Assembly (NCBI GenBank): GCA_964345475.1
Contig: CAYFQW010000026.1
Coordinates: 1-10,331 of the forward strand
Direction: 5' to 3'
Source: WRIS01 sp964345475
GTDB lineage: Bacteria > Actinomycetota > Coriobacteriia > Coriobacteriales > Eggerthellaceae
DNA length: 10,331 nucleotides
Shown: positions 1-6,359 of the stretch, piece by piece
Layout of the letters: every line of letters starts with the position of its first letter
How positions within the stretch are numbered: the stretch's first letter is position 1
Notes under the pieces: generated by a model
What the model was told of the DNA's origin: nothing
Database searches by the model: none
Seen by the model: the letters and a program-made list of their open reading frames with translations, nothing else
Position numbers and translations under genes: made by a program

Positions 1-673
1 AGGAGAGAAGTCCAAGAGACGACAAAACTACCGACGGCACATCGAAACGGGTAGGCTCGAAACCTTTGAAATCAGTAAGAACTCTCGAAGCAAATGCAAC
101 AACAAGTAGAGCAAGAACGATGATTATGACAAAGAGAAATCTCCAGCCGAGCGAATCGGCAATAAGTCCACCAACCGAAGGCCCCATTGCCGGCGCAACC
201 CCAATTACCAAGCCGACCATCCCCATGGCGCTACCGCGCTTTTCTCGGGGAAAGATCAAGACGATGAGGGTCATGGTCATGGTCATTACAATACCTGTTG
301 CCGCCGCTTGGATCATACGACCAATGAGAAGAACGGAGAAAATGGGAGCAACCGCCGCCACAAGGCTTCCCAAGGCAAAGAGGAGCTCTCCTCCAATAAA
401 CAGTTGCCGTGTTCTAAAACGCCCAAACAGCCATGCCGAAAGGGGAATCACAATTGCCTCAACAAGACCGTAGCCGGAAGACAACAACTGCACAGTTGTT
501 GCATCAATGCCCATATCCACCATAATTACCGGCAGAACAGGAGAAAGAACGCTGAGGTTAAGAACGGTAAGAAAAGCTCCGGAGATCAGCGCTGCTACCA
601 TCATTTTTTGTTGTTTTGTAATACCTAAAGACAAAATGTCCCCTTCCGAACGCGCGTATTGTATAACCGCCAT
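1..673 (-). CDS. DHA2-type MFS drug efflux transporter, N-terminal part (runs off the left edge)
   Basis: About 224 residues are readable on the minus strand. They show alternating hydrophobic helices and MFS hallmarks: a first-helix motif LNLSVLSPVLP (motif D1-like, with Asn where Asp is common), GRMIQAAATG (motif B), and GLVIGVAPAMGPSVGG, the antiporter motif C (gxxxGPxxGG). This pattern is known from proton-coupled drug exporters of the DHA2 (EmrB/QacA, 14-helix) group; the substrate cannot be read. The C-terminal half lies outside the window. The start is uncertain. ATG at 673 gives the longest form but has no obvious ribosome site. An in-frame TTG at 634 has GAAGGGGA about 5 bases upstream and is a strong alternative; ATGs at 604 and 601 are weaker. 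It is divergent from the MarR gene at 1023 and has an operator-like palindrome just upstream, so regulation by that MarR protein is likely (inference). Confidence 0.85.
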   Translation of the reverse strand, partial: MAVIQYARSEGDILSLGITKQQKMMVAALISGAFLTVLNLSVLSPVLPVIMVDMGIDATTVQLLSSGYGLVEAIVIPLSAWLFGRFRTRQLFIGGELLFALGSLVAAVAPIFSVLLIGRMIQAAATGIVMTMTMTLIVLIFPREKRGSAMGMVGLVIGVAPAMGPSVGGLIADSLGWRFLFVIIIVLALLVVAFASRVLTDFKGFEPTRFDVPSVVLSSLGLLS

Positions 674-714
674 AAACTGTAGTGTTGGTACTGTGGGTAA
701 GGTGATTCTACTCC

Positions 715-736
715 ACAGTTGATTATTATCAATTGT
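715..736. promoter_or_regulatory. Palindromic operator upstream of the DHA2 transporter (left copy)
   Basis: The core TTGAT-TATT-ATCAA at 719-732 is a perfect 5+5 inverted repeat with a 4-base spacer. Flanking ACA (715-717) and TGT (734-736) extend the dyad symmetry. A near copy lies at 979-998. The core overlaps the likely -10 of the minus-strand promoter, which suggests repression. It fits the size of a MarR-family operator, and it also equals the textbook FNR consensus (TTGAT-N4-ATCAA), so a Crp/Fnr-type protein could bind instead. The repeat is seen directly; the binder is inferred. Confidence 0.7.
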
Positions 737-978
737 TAACTTTCAATTACAAAGCGAAATCACCACAAATACCCAAAACTACTTTCGGGTACAGAAGGGA
801 TACCCTCTTTGAAGGAATTGAGCTTGAGAGGCTTAAACCGCCCTATCCCTTAGATCGAACCTAGGGAAACATTCACTGAAATACATTCCATACGCAGATG
901 ATCTGATCAGAGACAATCTCCTTGCTATGGACATTTGCTTCCAAAGAGGCTCCATCGGTGCTATATTATCTCTCTAGT

Positions 979-998
979 TAATTGACTATTATCAATTA
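979..998. promoter_or_regulatory. Palindromic operator upstream of the MarR gene (right copy)
   Basis: TAATTGA and TCAATTA form a perfect 7+7 inverted repeat around the centre CTATTA. It shares TTGAYTATTATCAATT with the copy at 719-734, differing only at the Y. It ends 25 bases before the MarR start codon, so occupancy should block transcription or early elongation of the regulator gene (autorepression, inferred). One base departs from the FNR consensus (TTGAC instead of TTGAT). Confidence 0.7.
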
Positions 999-1022
999 CG
1001 ATAAAAGAAGGAAGAAACCACC

Positions 1023-1475
1023 ATGATGGACGAGAGCTACCAAGGGGACAGGGAAGCCATCAGGGCTGCTTCTCTTTACTTCAACGAGTTGTACAAAAAA
1101 ACAGCCCTGAGGAATGCTTCCAGCTTCGGAGTAACAAAAACTCAACTCGATATTTTATTCATCTTAGAAATTGAGGGGTCGATGAAGATGTCCGATCTGA
1201 GCGATAGGCTCATTATCGCGCGAGAACAGGCCACGCGTAGCGTTCATTCCCTCAAGGAAAAAAGCCTGGTGGAGAGCATTCGTCCTCAACAAAACAGAAA
1301 ACATGTTGTTGCTATGATTACCTCAAAGGGCGAGAAGCTGCTAGCCGATTACAAGAAATCCTCTGACAAGCTCCTCGGGTCTTATCTCGACCGACTTAGC
1401 TTGGAGGATCGCACGAACTTAATTGCTCACTCAAAAGCAGCTGCCGATATTCTTCACCGGAACAATTTTTCTTAG
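1023..1475 (+). CDS. MarR-family transcriptional regulator
   Basis: This 150-residue protein has the standard MarR length and layout. N-terminal dimerisation helices (about 10-35) are followed by a winged helix-turn-helix: MKMSDLSDRL (about 54-63), recognition helix AREQATRSVHSLKEKSLV (about 66-83), and a wing around RPQQNRKHVVAMITSKG (87-103). A C-terminal dimerisation helix pair follows (105-147). The wing keeps Arg92, but the usual D-x-R signature is altered to QQNRK. The start has AAGGA 10 bases upstream; ATG at 1026 is an equally placed alternative. It is divergent from a DHA2 efflux gene with matching palindromes near both starts, the classic arrangement of a ligand-relieved repressor controlling itself and an exporter. 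The ligand is unknown. Family assignment is firm; the target is inferred from context. Confidence 0.92.
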   Translation: MMDESYQGDREAIRAASLYFNELYKKTALRNASSFGVTKTQLDILFILEIEGSMKMSDLSDRLIIAREQATRSVHSLKEKSLVESIRPQQNRKHVVAMITSKGEKLLADYKKSSDKLLGSYLDRLSLEDRTNLIAHSKAAADILHRNNFS

Positions 1476-1529
1476 GAAAACCCGGAGCAGGAGCAGATCC
1501 GCCGTTCCTTTCCTCGAACTATAAACGTC

Positions 1530-1560
1530 GTCACCTCCCGGTGACTTCCAGTCCTTTTTT
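1530..1560 (+). terminator. Possible weak terminator after the MarR gene
   Basis: GTCACC (1530-1535) and GGTGAC (1540-1545) form a perfect 6-bp stem with a 4-base loop. A run of six T follows at 1555-1560, nine bases after the stem, which is further than in a good intrinsic terminator. The hairpin overlaps the 3' end of the convergent membrane-protein gene. Confidence 0.3.
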
Positions 1561-2235
1561 CTCTTGCGCCCAGGTATAGCCTGCCGCTATAAGACGGCCT
1601 ACCAAGTAGAGACCAAATACGCAAGAATACGCAAGAACGCTTACTTGGGCTGTTTTGCCGCCCTGCAATGCCGAGGGCAGTAAGAATAACAGAAGATGAA
1701 AATAAACCAGACCAAAGAACAGGTAGGCGAAACGCTGTATGTTTTTCCACTTCTTAGAACTCATCCTCTTCTTGACAGCATCGAACGAAGTCACTCCTAA
1801 TATCACAAGAAGGGTGAGAAGGATAAGCGAGAGGGCAAGAGACGCGACAACGTTTATGGGAAAGCCTGCGAAGTTGGCAAGTATGCGGGGTGCATACGAG
1901 GAAAGATACATGGCCATATGCCCTAGTGATAAAAAGCAAGCCGCAATAGACAGTTCTTTTCTTATAGGCATAAGATGCGTATTCGGCTTTGTTCCTTTGG
2001 GAAAGATTCCTATATACATTACGATAACGAGCAAGGCTAAGGCCAGAGTACATTTCTGAATACAGATAAAAACAAAATTCCCGAGGATACCGGGGATGGG
2101 CACCCACTGATGAGCGATGAAGAGGATATCGAGAAACAAGGCGAAGCCGTAAAACAAAAAGGCATGTTTTTTTATTAGTGGCTTACATATAAGAACCAAC
2201 ACAAGGGAAATGACCAGGACTATAAAAAAATTCAT
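1531..2235 (-). CDS. Ferric-reductase/MsrQ-like integral membrane cytochrome b-type protein
   Basis: The 234-residue protein is almost wholly hydrophobic. Likely helices are at about 2-18, 26-43, 62-78, 95-115, 128-150, 168-190 and 197-218, and there is no signal peptide. The block ELSIAACFLSLGHMAMYLSSYAPR followed by WKNIQRFAYLFFGLVYFH resembles the ferric reductase-like transmembrane domain (MsrQ/YedZ type), where His in the third and fifth core helices hold b-haem. Here His106 and His180 fit such ligands. The position that is usually His in the family's W-x-x-LHR motif is Gln167, so one haem ligand may be missing. AGGTAGG lies 4 bases before the ATG. The stop codon of a TorD-like remnant lies 4 bases upstream. 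It is divergent from the molybdenum oxidoreductase, so a role in passing electrons between quinol and that enzyme is plausible but inferred. The family call is fairly, not fully, secure. Confidence 0.62.
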   Translation of the reverse strand: MNFFIVLVISLVLVLICKPLIKKHAFLFYGFALFLDILFIAHQWVPIPGILGNFVFICIQKCTLALALLVIVMYIGIFPKGTKPNTHLMPIRKELSIAACFLSLGHMAMYLSSYAPRILANFAGFPINVVASLALSLILLTLLVILGVTSFDAVKKRMSSKKWKNIQRFAYLFFGLVYFHLLLFLLPSALQGGKTAQVSVLAYSCVFGLYLVGRLIAAGYTWAQEKKGLEVTGR

Positions 2236-2239
2236 GGAC

Positions 2240-2440
2240 CTACCTGGCTTCTCTTAATACTTCCAGCACCGGTAACGTTACTTTTGCTAGGGATGCGTAG
2301 ACACCTGTTGAAGAAAGCCGTCTTACCTCTTCCATGAATGAGGAAACCCAAGTATCGATGTGGCTTTCTTGAAAAGCTTGGATACAGTTCTCCCACACAG
2401 CACATTCCCCTTCTCTACCCGTAATTACACCTTTTCCAAG
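2240..2440 (-). pseudogene. Remnant of a TorD-family chaperone, C-terminal end only
   Basis: An open minus-strand stretch of 66 codons ends in TAG at 2242-2240, 4 bases before the membrane-protein start, with that gene's ribosome site overlapping the stop. It encodes the segment AFQESHIDTWVSSFMEEVRR, then YASLAKVTLPVLEVLREAR. This resembles the C-terminal helices of TorD/DmsD-type chaperones (aFl.eHl..W...f......Yy.ala.lt..fl), which bind the Tat signal and load cofactor into DMSO-reductase-family enzymes. There is no ATG before the in-frame TGA at 2443-2441 except an internal one at the Met of SSFMEEV, and I found no TorD-like sequence further upstream. The usual ~200-residue protein is therefore reduced to about a third. 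The match is from memory of the family, not a search. Confidence 0.5.
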
Positions 2441-2651
2441 TCACAAGCAAGCTTACCCGATTAAAACGCCTGCCTCTCTCCAATACTAGGATTCCCTTCT
2501 GCCCAATAATTGGCAGAGAACGATTTCTGTCCTACCTATACTCAATACCGTAGAAGCTTACTCATAAGCTTGGATCTGCCAAACAGGAATGCTGGCAGGA
2601 TTTCGTCATAGTGCCCGGGGGATACGAGCACTTCTGAAAAAGAGGAGGAAC
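2441..2651 (+). promoter_or_regulatory. Leader and promoter region of the oxidoreductase operon
   Basis: No gene is seen here. A perfect 11-bp palindrome CCAATAATTGG lies at 2503-2513. TATACT at 2537-2542 is a fair -10 with TTGGCA (2510-2515) upstream, but their 21-base spacing is too long, so the promoter is tentative. AAGCTT occurs twice, 6 bases apart (around 2553-2570), and could form a short stem in the leader. AGGAGG at 2643-2648 is a strong ribosome site just before ATG 2652 and decides the start of the catalytic subunit. Confidence 0.4.
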
Positions 2652-5090
2652 ATGAACGGCGAAAAAGAATATGCTCCCACAGAGTTCGTCAAGGATGGAA
2701 AGCTCACACGACGAACCTTTGTAAAAGGAGCCGGATGGGTTACGGTAACATCCGCACTAGGGTTTGGGCTTAGCTCTTGCGACCAGCAAGAAGCCACCGA
2801 AACAAACCCTGAACCGGAGACGCTTGACCCAGACAAGGGATACACCTACAAAAGCGCCTGCTGCACGGTTAACTGCACCTCGCGCTGCCATCTCAGGGCC
2901 CGCGTAAAAGACGACAAGATACATGGCATCGTCCCTGGGAATATGCCGGGTCGCGACGATTACGCCAACGCCTGCCTGAGAGGAATGGCCCTTGGCCAAA
3001 AAACCCAGAATGAGGACGAGCGCATCATGTACCCCATGAAACGCACAGGTGAACGCGGCCTCGGTGAATTCGAAAGAATCTCTTGGGAGCAAGCGATCGA
3101 GGAAATCGCCGAGAAGCTTGAGGAAACAAAAGGCAAGTACGGAGCAAAAAGCTGTGGTTTTTATTCCTTCACGGGGAATCTCGCCAAGCTTTCATGGGAG
3201 GCATCCACGCGCTTTGCCGGCACCTACGGTGGAACAACCTTCGATATTGAAGGAATCATGGGAGACCACGGGGCATCGATGGGCATGAAGCTCGCCTTTG
3301 GGCAACAGCGCGGTGCACATGATACCCGAGACTACATGAATTCAAAATTGATAATCCTGTGGGGCCGAAACGTGGCAGACAGCCATACCTCGGAGTATCG
3401 CTATTTGGTAAAAGCACGCGAAAATGGAGCGAAGATCGTTGTTATCGATCCACGCCTCTGCTCGTCATGTGCAATTGCCGACCAATGGATACCTATCAAA
3501 GCTCAAACCGATCCAGCGCTTGCCCTTGGCATGATGAATATCATCATCTCGAAAGACCTTCATGCAAAAGACTGGCTCGTTGCCAATAGCGTCGCACCCT
3601 TCCTTGTGAAAGAATCGGACGGCAGCTATTTGATGGACGGCGAAAACTGGCTTGTTTGGGATGAAGGCTCAAACAGTGCCCAAGCCTACAATGACGAAGG
3701 TGTAAGCGGTACTTTATCGGGAACCTTCATGGTCAACGGAGAAGAATGCCGCACCGCTTTCGACCATCTTGTCGACGAGGTTTCAAAATACACCCTTGAG
3801 TATACTTCGGAGATTACCGGTTTGAGTCAAGAGCTTATTGAATCCTTCGCTCTCGAGTACATTGAAGCCCAGCCTGCGGGTATCCGCATGGGACAGGGCA
3901 TGCAACGCGTATGGAACTCGCACTCGCCCTTCAGGACGGTAGCAACTCTCGCTGCTGTAGCCGGCTATATCGGCATCGAGGGAGGGGGCGCATCCCACGC
4001 TGGAGGAACCGCATCCATTCGCTCAACTCCAGGAGTAACAGTTCCCGCATTCAATTACGATGACTGGGCTAACACAGGAGAGAACTCTGCGAACCTCATA
4101 AAAAGCTCTACCCTTTATGAGCAGATCATCAACAAAGATCCCTACCCTCTCGATTTCATGTGGTTTGCCAATTCCAATTTCGTCAATATGAGCCCTGATG
4201 TCAATCGAATCATCAACGAAGTGCTCCCGAACATCTCAACGATCGTCACTGTCGACCCTTACTGGACCTGGACAGCAAAATACTCTGATTACGTCTTGCC
4301 TGCCTGCAACTATTGGGAGAAGTGGGACTTTCTCGATCGTTCTCCTTGGGTATTTTTCGGCAGTCCCGCCGTTACTCCTGCAGGAGAGAGCAAATCCGAT
4401 GTTGAAATCATGTCGCTGTTGGCAGAAAAGGTTGGATTGCAGCAGTTTTGGGAAAAAACCGACGAAGAGTGGGTGCGCGGTTTTGTTAACGAAGAGCATC
4501 CGGCTTGGGAAGGCTTCGACTTTGACCAAGTGGTATCAGAGGGCATATGGGGCCGAAAAGACGGCATCTTCGATCCCCAAATCGTATTCGCCGACGGCGT
4601 ATTCCCCACCCCGTCTACAAAATTCCAACTCTATAACGAGGAACTCGTGCCTTTCAACGAAGAAGTGCCTTGCTATAAACCCATGCTTGAAGATCCCCAA
4701 AGCGAGTTAGGGCAGAAATACCCCCTTGTTTTCCTACAATACCATGACAGGCTCAATGTCCATACCCAGCACATCCTTATCGACTCCCTTAAAGGTGTGC
4801 AAAGCGAACCTTTACTTGAAATGAATCCCGTTGACGCTAAGTCAAGAAACATAAGCGATGGCGATGTTGTAAGCATTAAAAACGATCGGGGTTCATGCAA
4901 GATGAAGGTATTCCTTACCGAGGGCATCGTGCCTGGAGCCGTGGCCACCCAAAGCGGTTGGACCCCTGATTACACTATTGAGGGCAACTATCAAATGCTC
5001 ACACATCTCACACTTAACCCCACTGAAGAATTCATTTCACAAACCTGCACGGCTTTTTATGACGTGCTTGTTGAAGTAGAGAAAGCATAG
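2652..5090 (+). CDS. Molybdopterin-dependent oxidoreductase, DMSO reductase family catalytic subunit (Tat-exported, probable lipoprotein)
   Basis: This 812-residue protein has normal length for DmsA-like enzymes. The start is ATG 2652, because AGGAGG precedes it and the Tat signal follows; a frame open back to 2589 lacks this. Residues 18-43 are a Tat signal, LTRRTFVKG, then a hydrophobic stretch ending LSSC (lipobox-like, Cys43), suggesting a lipid-anchored protein outside the membrane. C71-x3-C75-x3-C79-x28-C108 binds the [4Fe-4S] cluster. Molybdopterin domains follow: GRNVADSH (238-245), VVIDPR (263-268), and near the C-terminus MNPVDAKSRNISDGDVVSIKNDRG typical of the dinucleotide-binding domain. 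Where family members carry the Mo-ligand Ser (GDYSTG in TorA/DorA) this protein has MGDHGAS (203-209), so the ligand is unclear. It is followed 8 bp later by an Fe-S subunit. Substrate unknown: such enzymes reduce sulfoxides, N-oxides, or dehydroxylate catechols. Family very sure. Confidence 0.95.
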   Translation: MNGEKEYAPTEFVKDGKLTRRTFVKGAGWVTVTSALGFGLSSCDQQEATETNPEPETLDPDKGYTYKSACCTVNCTSRCHLRARVKDDKIHGIVPGNMPGRDDYANACLRGMALGQKTQNEDERIMYPMKRTGERGLGEFERISWEQAIEEIAEKLEETKGKYGAKSCGFYSFTGNLAKLSWEASTRFAGTYGGTTFDIEGIMGDHGASMGMKLAFGQQRGAHDTRDYMNSKLIILWGRNVADSHTSEYRYLVKARENGAKIVVIDPRLCSSCAIADQWIPIKAQTDPALALGMMNIIISKDLHAKDWLVANSVAPFLVKESDGSYLMDGENWLVWDEGSNSAQAYNDEGVSGTLSGTFMVNGEECRTAFDHLVDEVSKYTLEYTSEITGLSQELIESFALEYIEAQPAGIRMGQGMQRVWNSHSPFRTVATLAAVAGYIGIEGGGASHAGGTASIRSTPGVTVPAFNYDDWANTGENSANLIKSSTLYEQIINKDPYPLDFMWFANSNFVNMSPDVNRIINEVLPNISTIVTVDPYWTWTAKYSDYVLPACNYWEKWDFLDRSPWVFFGSPAVTPAGESKSDVEIMSLLAEKVGLQQFWEKTDEEWVRGFVNEEHPAWEGFDFDQVVSEGIWGRKDGIFDPQIVFADGVFPTPSTKFQLYNEELVPFNEEVPCYKPMLEDPQSELGQKYPLVFLQYHDRLNVHTQHILIDSLKGVQSEPLLEMNPVDAKSRNISDGDVVSIKNDRGSCKMKVFLTEGIVPGAVATQSGWTPDYTIEGNYQMLTHLTLNPTEEFISQTCTAFYDVLVEVEKA

Positions 5091-5098
5091 GTGACCTC

Positions 5099-5662
5099 AT
5101 GACTACACAATATGGCATGGTTATTGATACAACACGCTGCATGGGCTGTCAAACATGCGTCGTTGGCTGCAAGATTTCCAACGAGATACCCGGAGAGCTG
5201 TACTGGGGTTGGGTTGTAAGTAATGACGGCGACAGAGTATATCGCCCCACCGGCACCTTTCCTAATGTAAAGCTGTCTTTTCGCCCTGAACTCTGCAACC
5301 ATTGTGCAGAGCCCGCCTGTGCTGCCGTCTGTCCTACGGGAGCTATGCAGAAAGATGAGGTAACAGGAGCAGTTTTTGTAGACCAAGAGACCTGTATTGG
5401 ATGCGGAAGTTGCGTGCAGGCTTGCCCTTACGGGGTTCCCCAGATCGATGAGAGTGCAAATGTTTCTTCGAAATGCGATCTCTGCCGCAACCGTTTGGCC
5501 GCTGGCGAAAAGCCCTGGTGCACACAATCCTGTCCTGGAGAGGCGCGAATCATAGGGGACCTCAACGATCCGGAAAGCGAAGCGTCGGTGTATATAAAGG
5601 AAAAAGGAGCGAAGCCTTTTCTCGAGGAATACGGAACGAAGCCTTCGGTCTACTATGTGTAG
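5099..5662 (+). CDS. DmsB-like four-cluster [4Fe-4S] ferredoxin subunit
   Basis: The 187-residue protein carries 16 cysteines in four ferredoxin-type groups: C14/17/20/24, C66/69/74/78, C99/102/105/109 and C126/129/141/145. The motifs CMGCQTC, CNHCAEPACAAVCP, CIGCGSCVQACP and CDLCR...CTQSCP are those of the electron-transfer subunit of DMSO reductase-family complexes (DmsB/NrfC type). It would carry electrons between a membrane quinol oxidase and the catalytic subunit encoded 8 bp upstream. AGGTGA just before the ATG is the ribosome site, overlapping the end of the upstream gene, so the two are co-translated. It has no signal of its own and would be co-exported with the Tat partner. No NrfD/DmsC membrane anchor follows: a terminator comes about 25 bases after the stop. 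Confidence 0.94.
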   Translation: MTTQYGMVIDTTRCMGCQTCVVGCKISNEIPGELYWGWVVSNDGDRVYRPTGTFPNVKLSFRPELCNHCAEPACAAVCPTGAMQKDEVTGAVFVDQETCIGCGSCVQACPYGVPQIDESANVSSKCDLCRNRLAAGEKPWCTQSCPGEARIIGDLNDPESEASVYIKEKGAKPFLEEYGTKPSVYYV

Positions 5663-5686
5663 ATAAACAAAGGCAGTCACAGCTTC

Positions 5687-5720
5687 GAAGCGGGCTTTCT
5701 TAGGGAGCCCGCTTCTTTTT
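5687..5720 (+). terminator. Rho-independent terminator of the oxidoreductase operon
   Basis: GAAGCGGGCT (5687-5696) and AGCCCGCTTC (5706-5715) form a perfect 10-bp GC-rich stem with a 9-base loop, directly followed by TTTTT (5716-5720). The T run is on the plus side, so it ends the oxidoreductase operon. On the minus strand the stem has no following T run, so it is not an obvious terminator for the convergent MFS gene. Confidence 0.92.
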
Positions 5721-5721
5721 A

Positions 5722-6359
5722 TTACGTCTGGAACTGCTTTACGAATAGGTAGACCACCGGGATTGCAACAATGCCTAGGGTAANNNNNNNNNNNNNNNNN
5801 NNNNNNNNNNNNNNNNNNNNNNNNNNNNNNNNNNNNNNNNNNNNNNNNNNNNNNNNNNNNNNNNNNNNNNNNNNNNNNNNNNNGCATAGAAGACAGCGGG
5901 TGCGACCAATAAAGAAAGGGAGGTGACGAAACGGTACATTCCCATAAAGGCACCTATGCGCTTTTCTGGAGAGAGGTAAGAAACCGCCGCTGTGGCACAG
6001 GGGAAAAATGCCGACAGCCCTATTGCCTGAACACACCGGACTGCAAGCATCTGCCAAAAATCAGAGCATATTGAGAACAGCAACGCCGAAAGGACAAAAG
6101 CCCCCAAACCAAGAATCATGACGAACTTTACGCCAATGCGATCTGCTAAGGGCCCAAAGAAGAATCGAAGCACAATAGCACAGGCAAGAAATACCGTGCC
6201 CTGCAAACCCGCCTCGACCATAGTGCCTCCAAGCTCGTAAGCCACAAGGGGACTAATGGTCATAAACGCATTGTTGTAGCCATAGGCAATAAAGGCCGTC
6301 AAGAACAAAAGGCCTATCGACCCGGCCGAACGATTGCTCCGAAGCTGTGACTCACTCAT
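5722..6359 (-). CDS. MFS transporter (DHA1-like), interrupted by an assembly gap
   Basis: The N-terminal 158 residues (6359-5884) give about five membrane helices with MFS motif A, GPLADRIGVKF, in the loop after helix 2, and a typical helix 4 (QMLAVRCVQAIGLSAFFP). After the N run, the last 19 residues (ending VVYLFVKQFQT) look like a C-terminal helix and stop at TAA 5724-5722. Known 12-helix MFS proteins have about 390-400 residues, so roughly 200 are missing in the gap. The two visible parts are in different frames if the gap is 100 bases. The start ATG lies inside the end of the Crp-type regulator gene (8-bp overlap, ATGAGTGA), implying translational coupling. Context suggests uptake or export of a compound handled by the neighbouring oxidoreductase (inference). 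Confidence 0.8.
5784..5883. other. Run of 100 N (assembly gap)
   Basis: Exactly 100 unknown bases lie within the MFS gene. The flanking coding parts leave 2+2 bases, so an intact gene needs a gap of length 3n+2, and 100 does not fit. The round number suggests a placeholder of unknown true size. Confidence 0.97.

Larger units (their letters stand above)
674..1022. other. Divergent intergenic region between MFS and MarR genes
   Basis: This 349-bp stretch has no convincing reading frame on either strand. It holds the two operator-like palindromes listed separately, one near each end. On the minus strand a possible promoter for the MFS gene is TTGTAA (752-747), a 16-bp spacer, and GATAAT (730-725), whose -10 lies inside the left palindrome. 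A ribosome site (AAGGA, 1008-1012) serves the MarR gene. The middle (about 760-960) contains only a short GGGTA/TACCC inverted repeat (about 787-805) and nothing else I can assign. Confidence 0.6.

Noticed and set aside
66..722. Plus-strand open frames in 66-722
   Set aside because: They are antisense to the DHA2 transporter, whose minus-strand translation shows clear MFS motifs; the plus products have no recognisable features.
2589..2651. Earlier ATG at 2589 for the oxidoreductase
   Set aside because: It would add 21 basic residues before the Tat signal and has no good ribosome site, while ATG 2652 follows AGGAGG.
5057..5953. Long minus-strand frame spanning the N run
   Set aside because: It exists only because N codons are read through, and its visible part is antisense to the Fe-S subunit.
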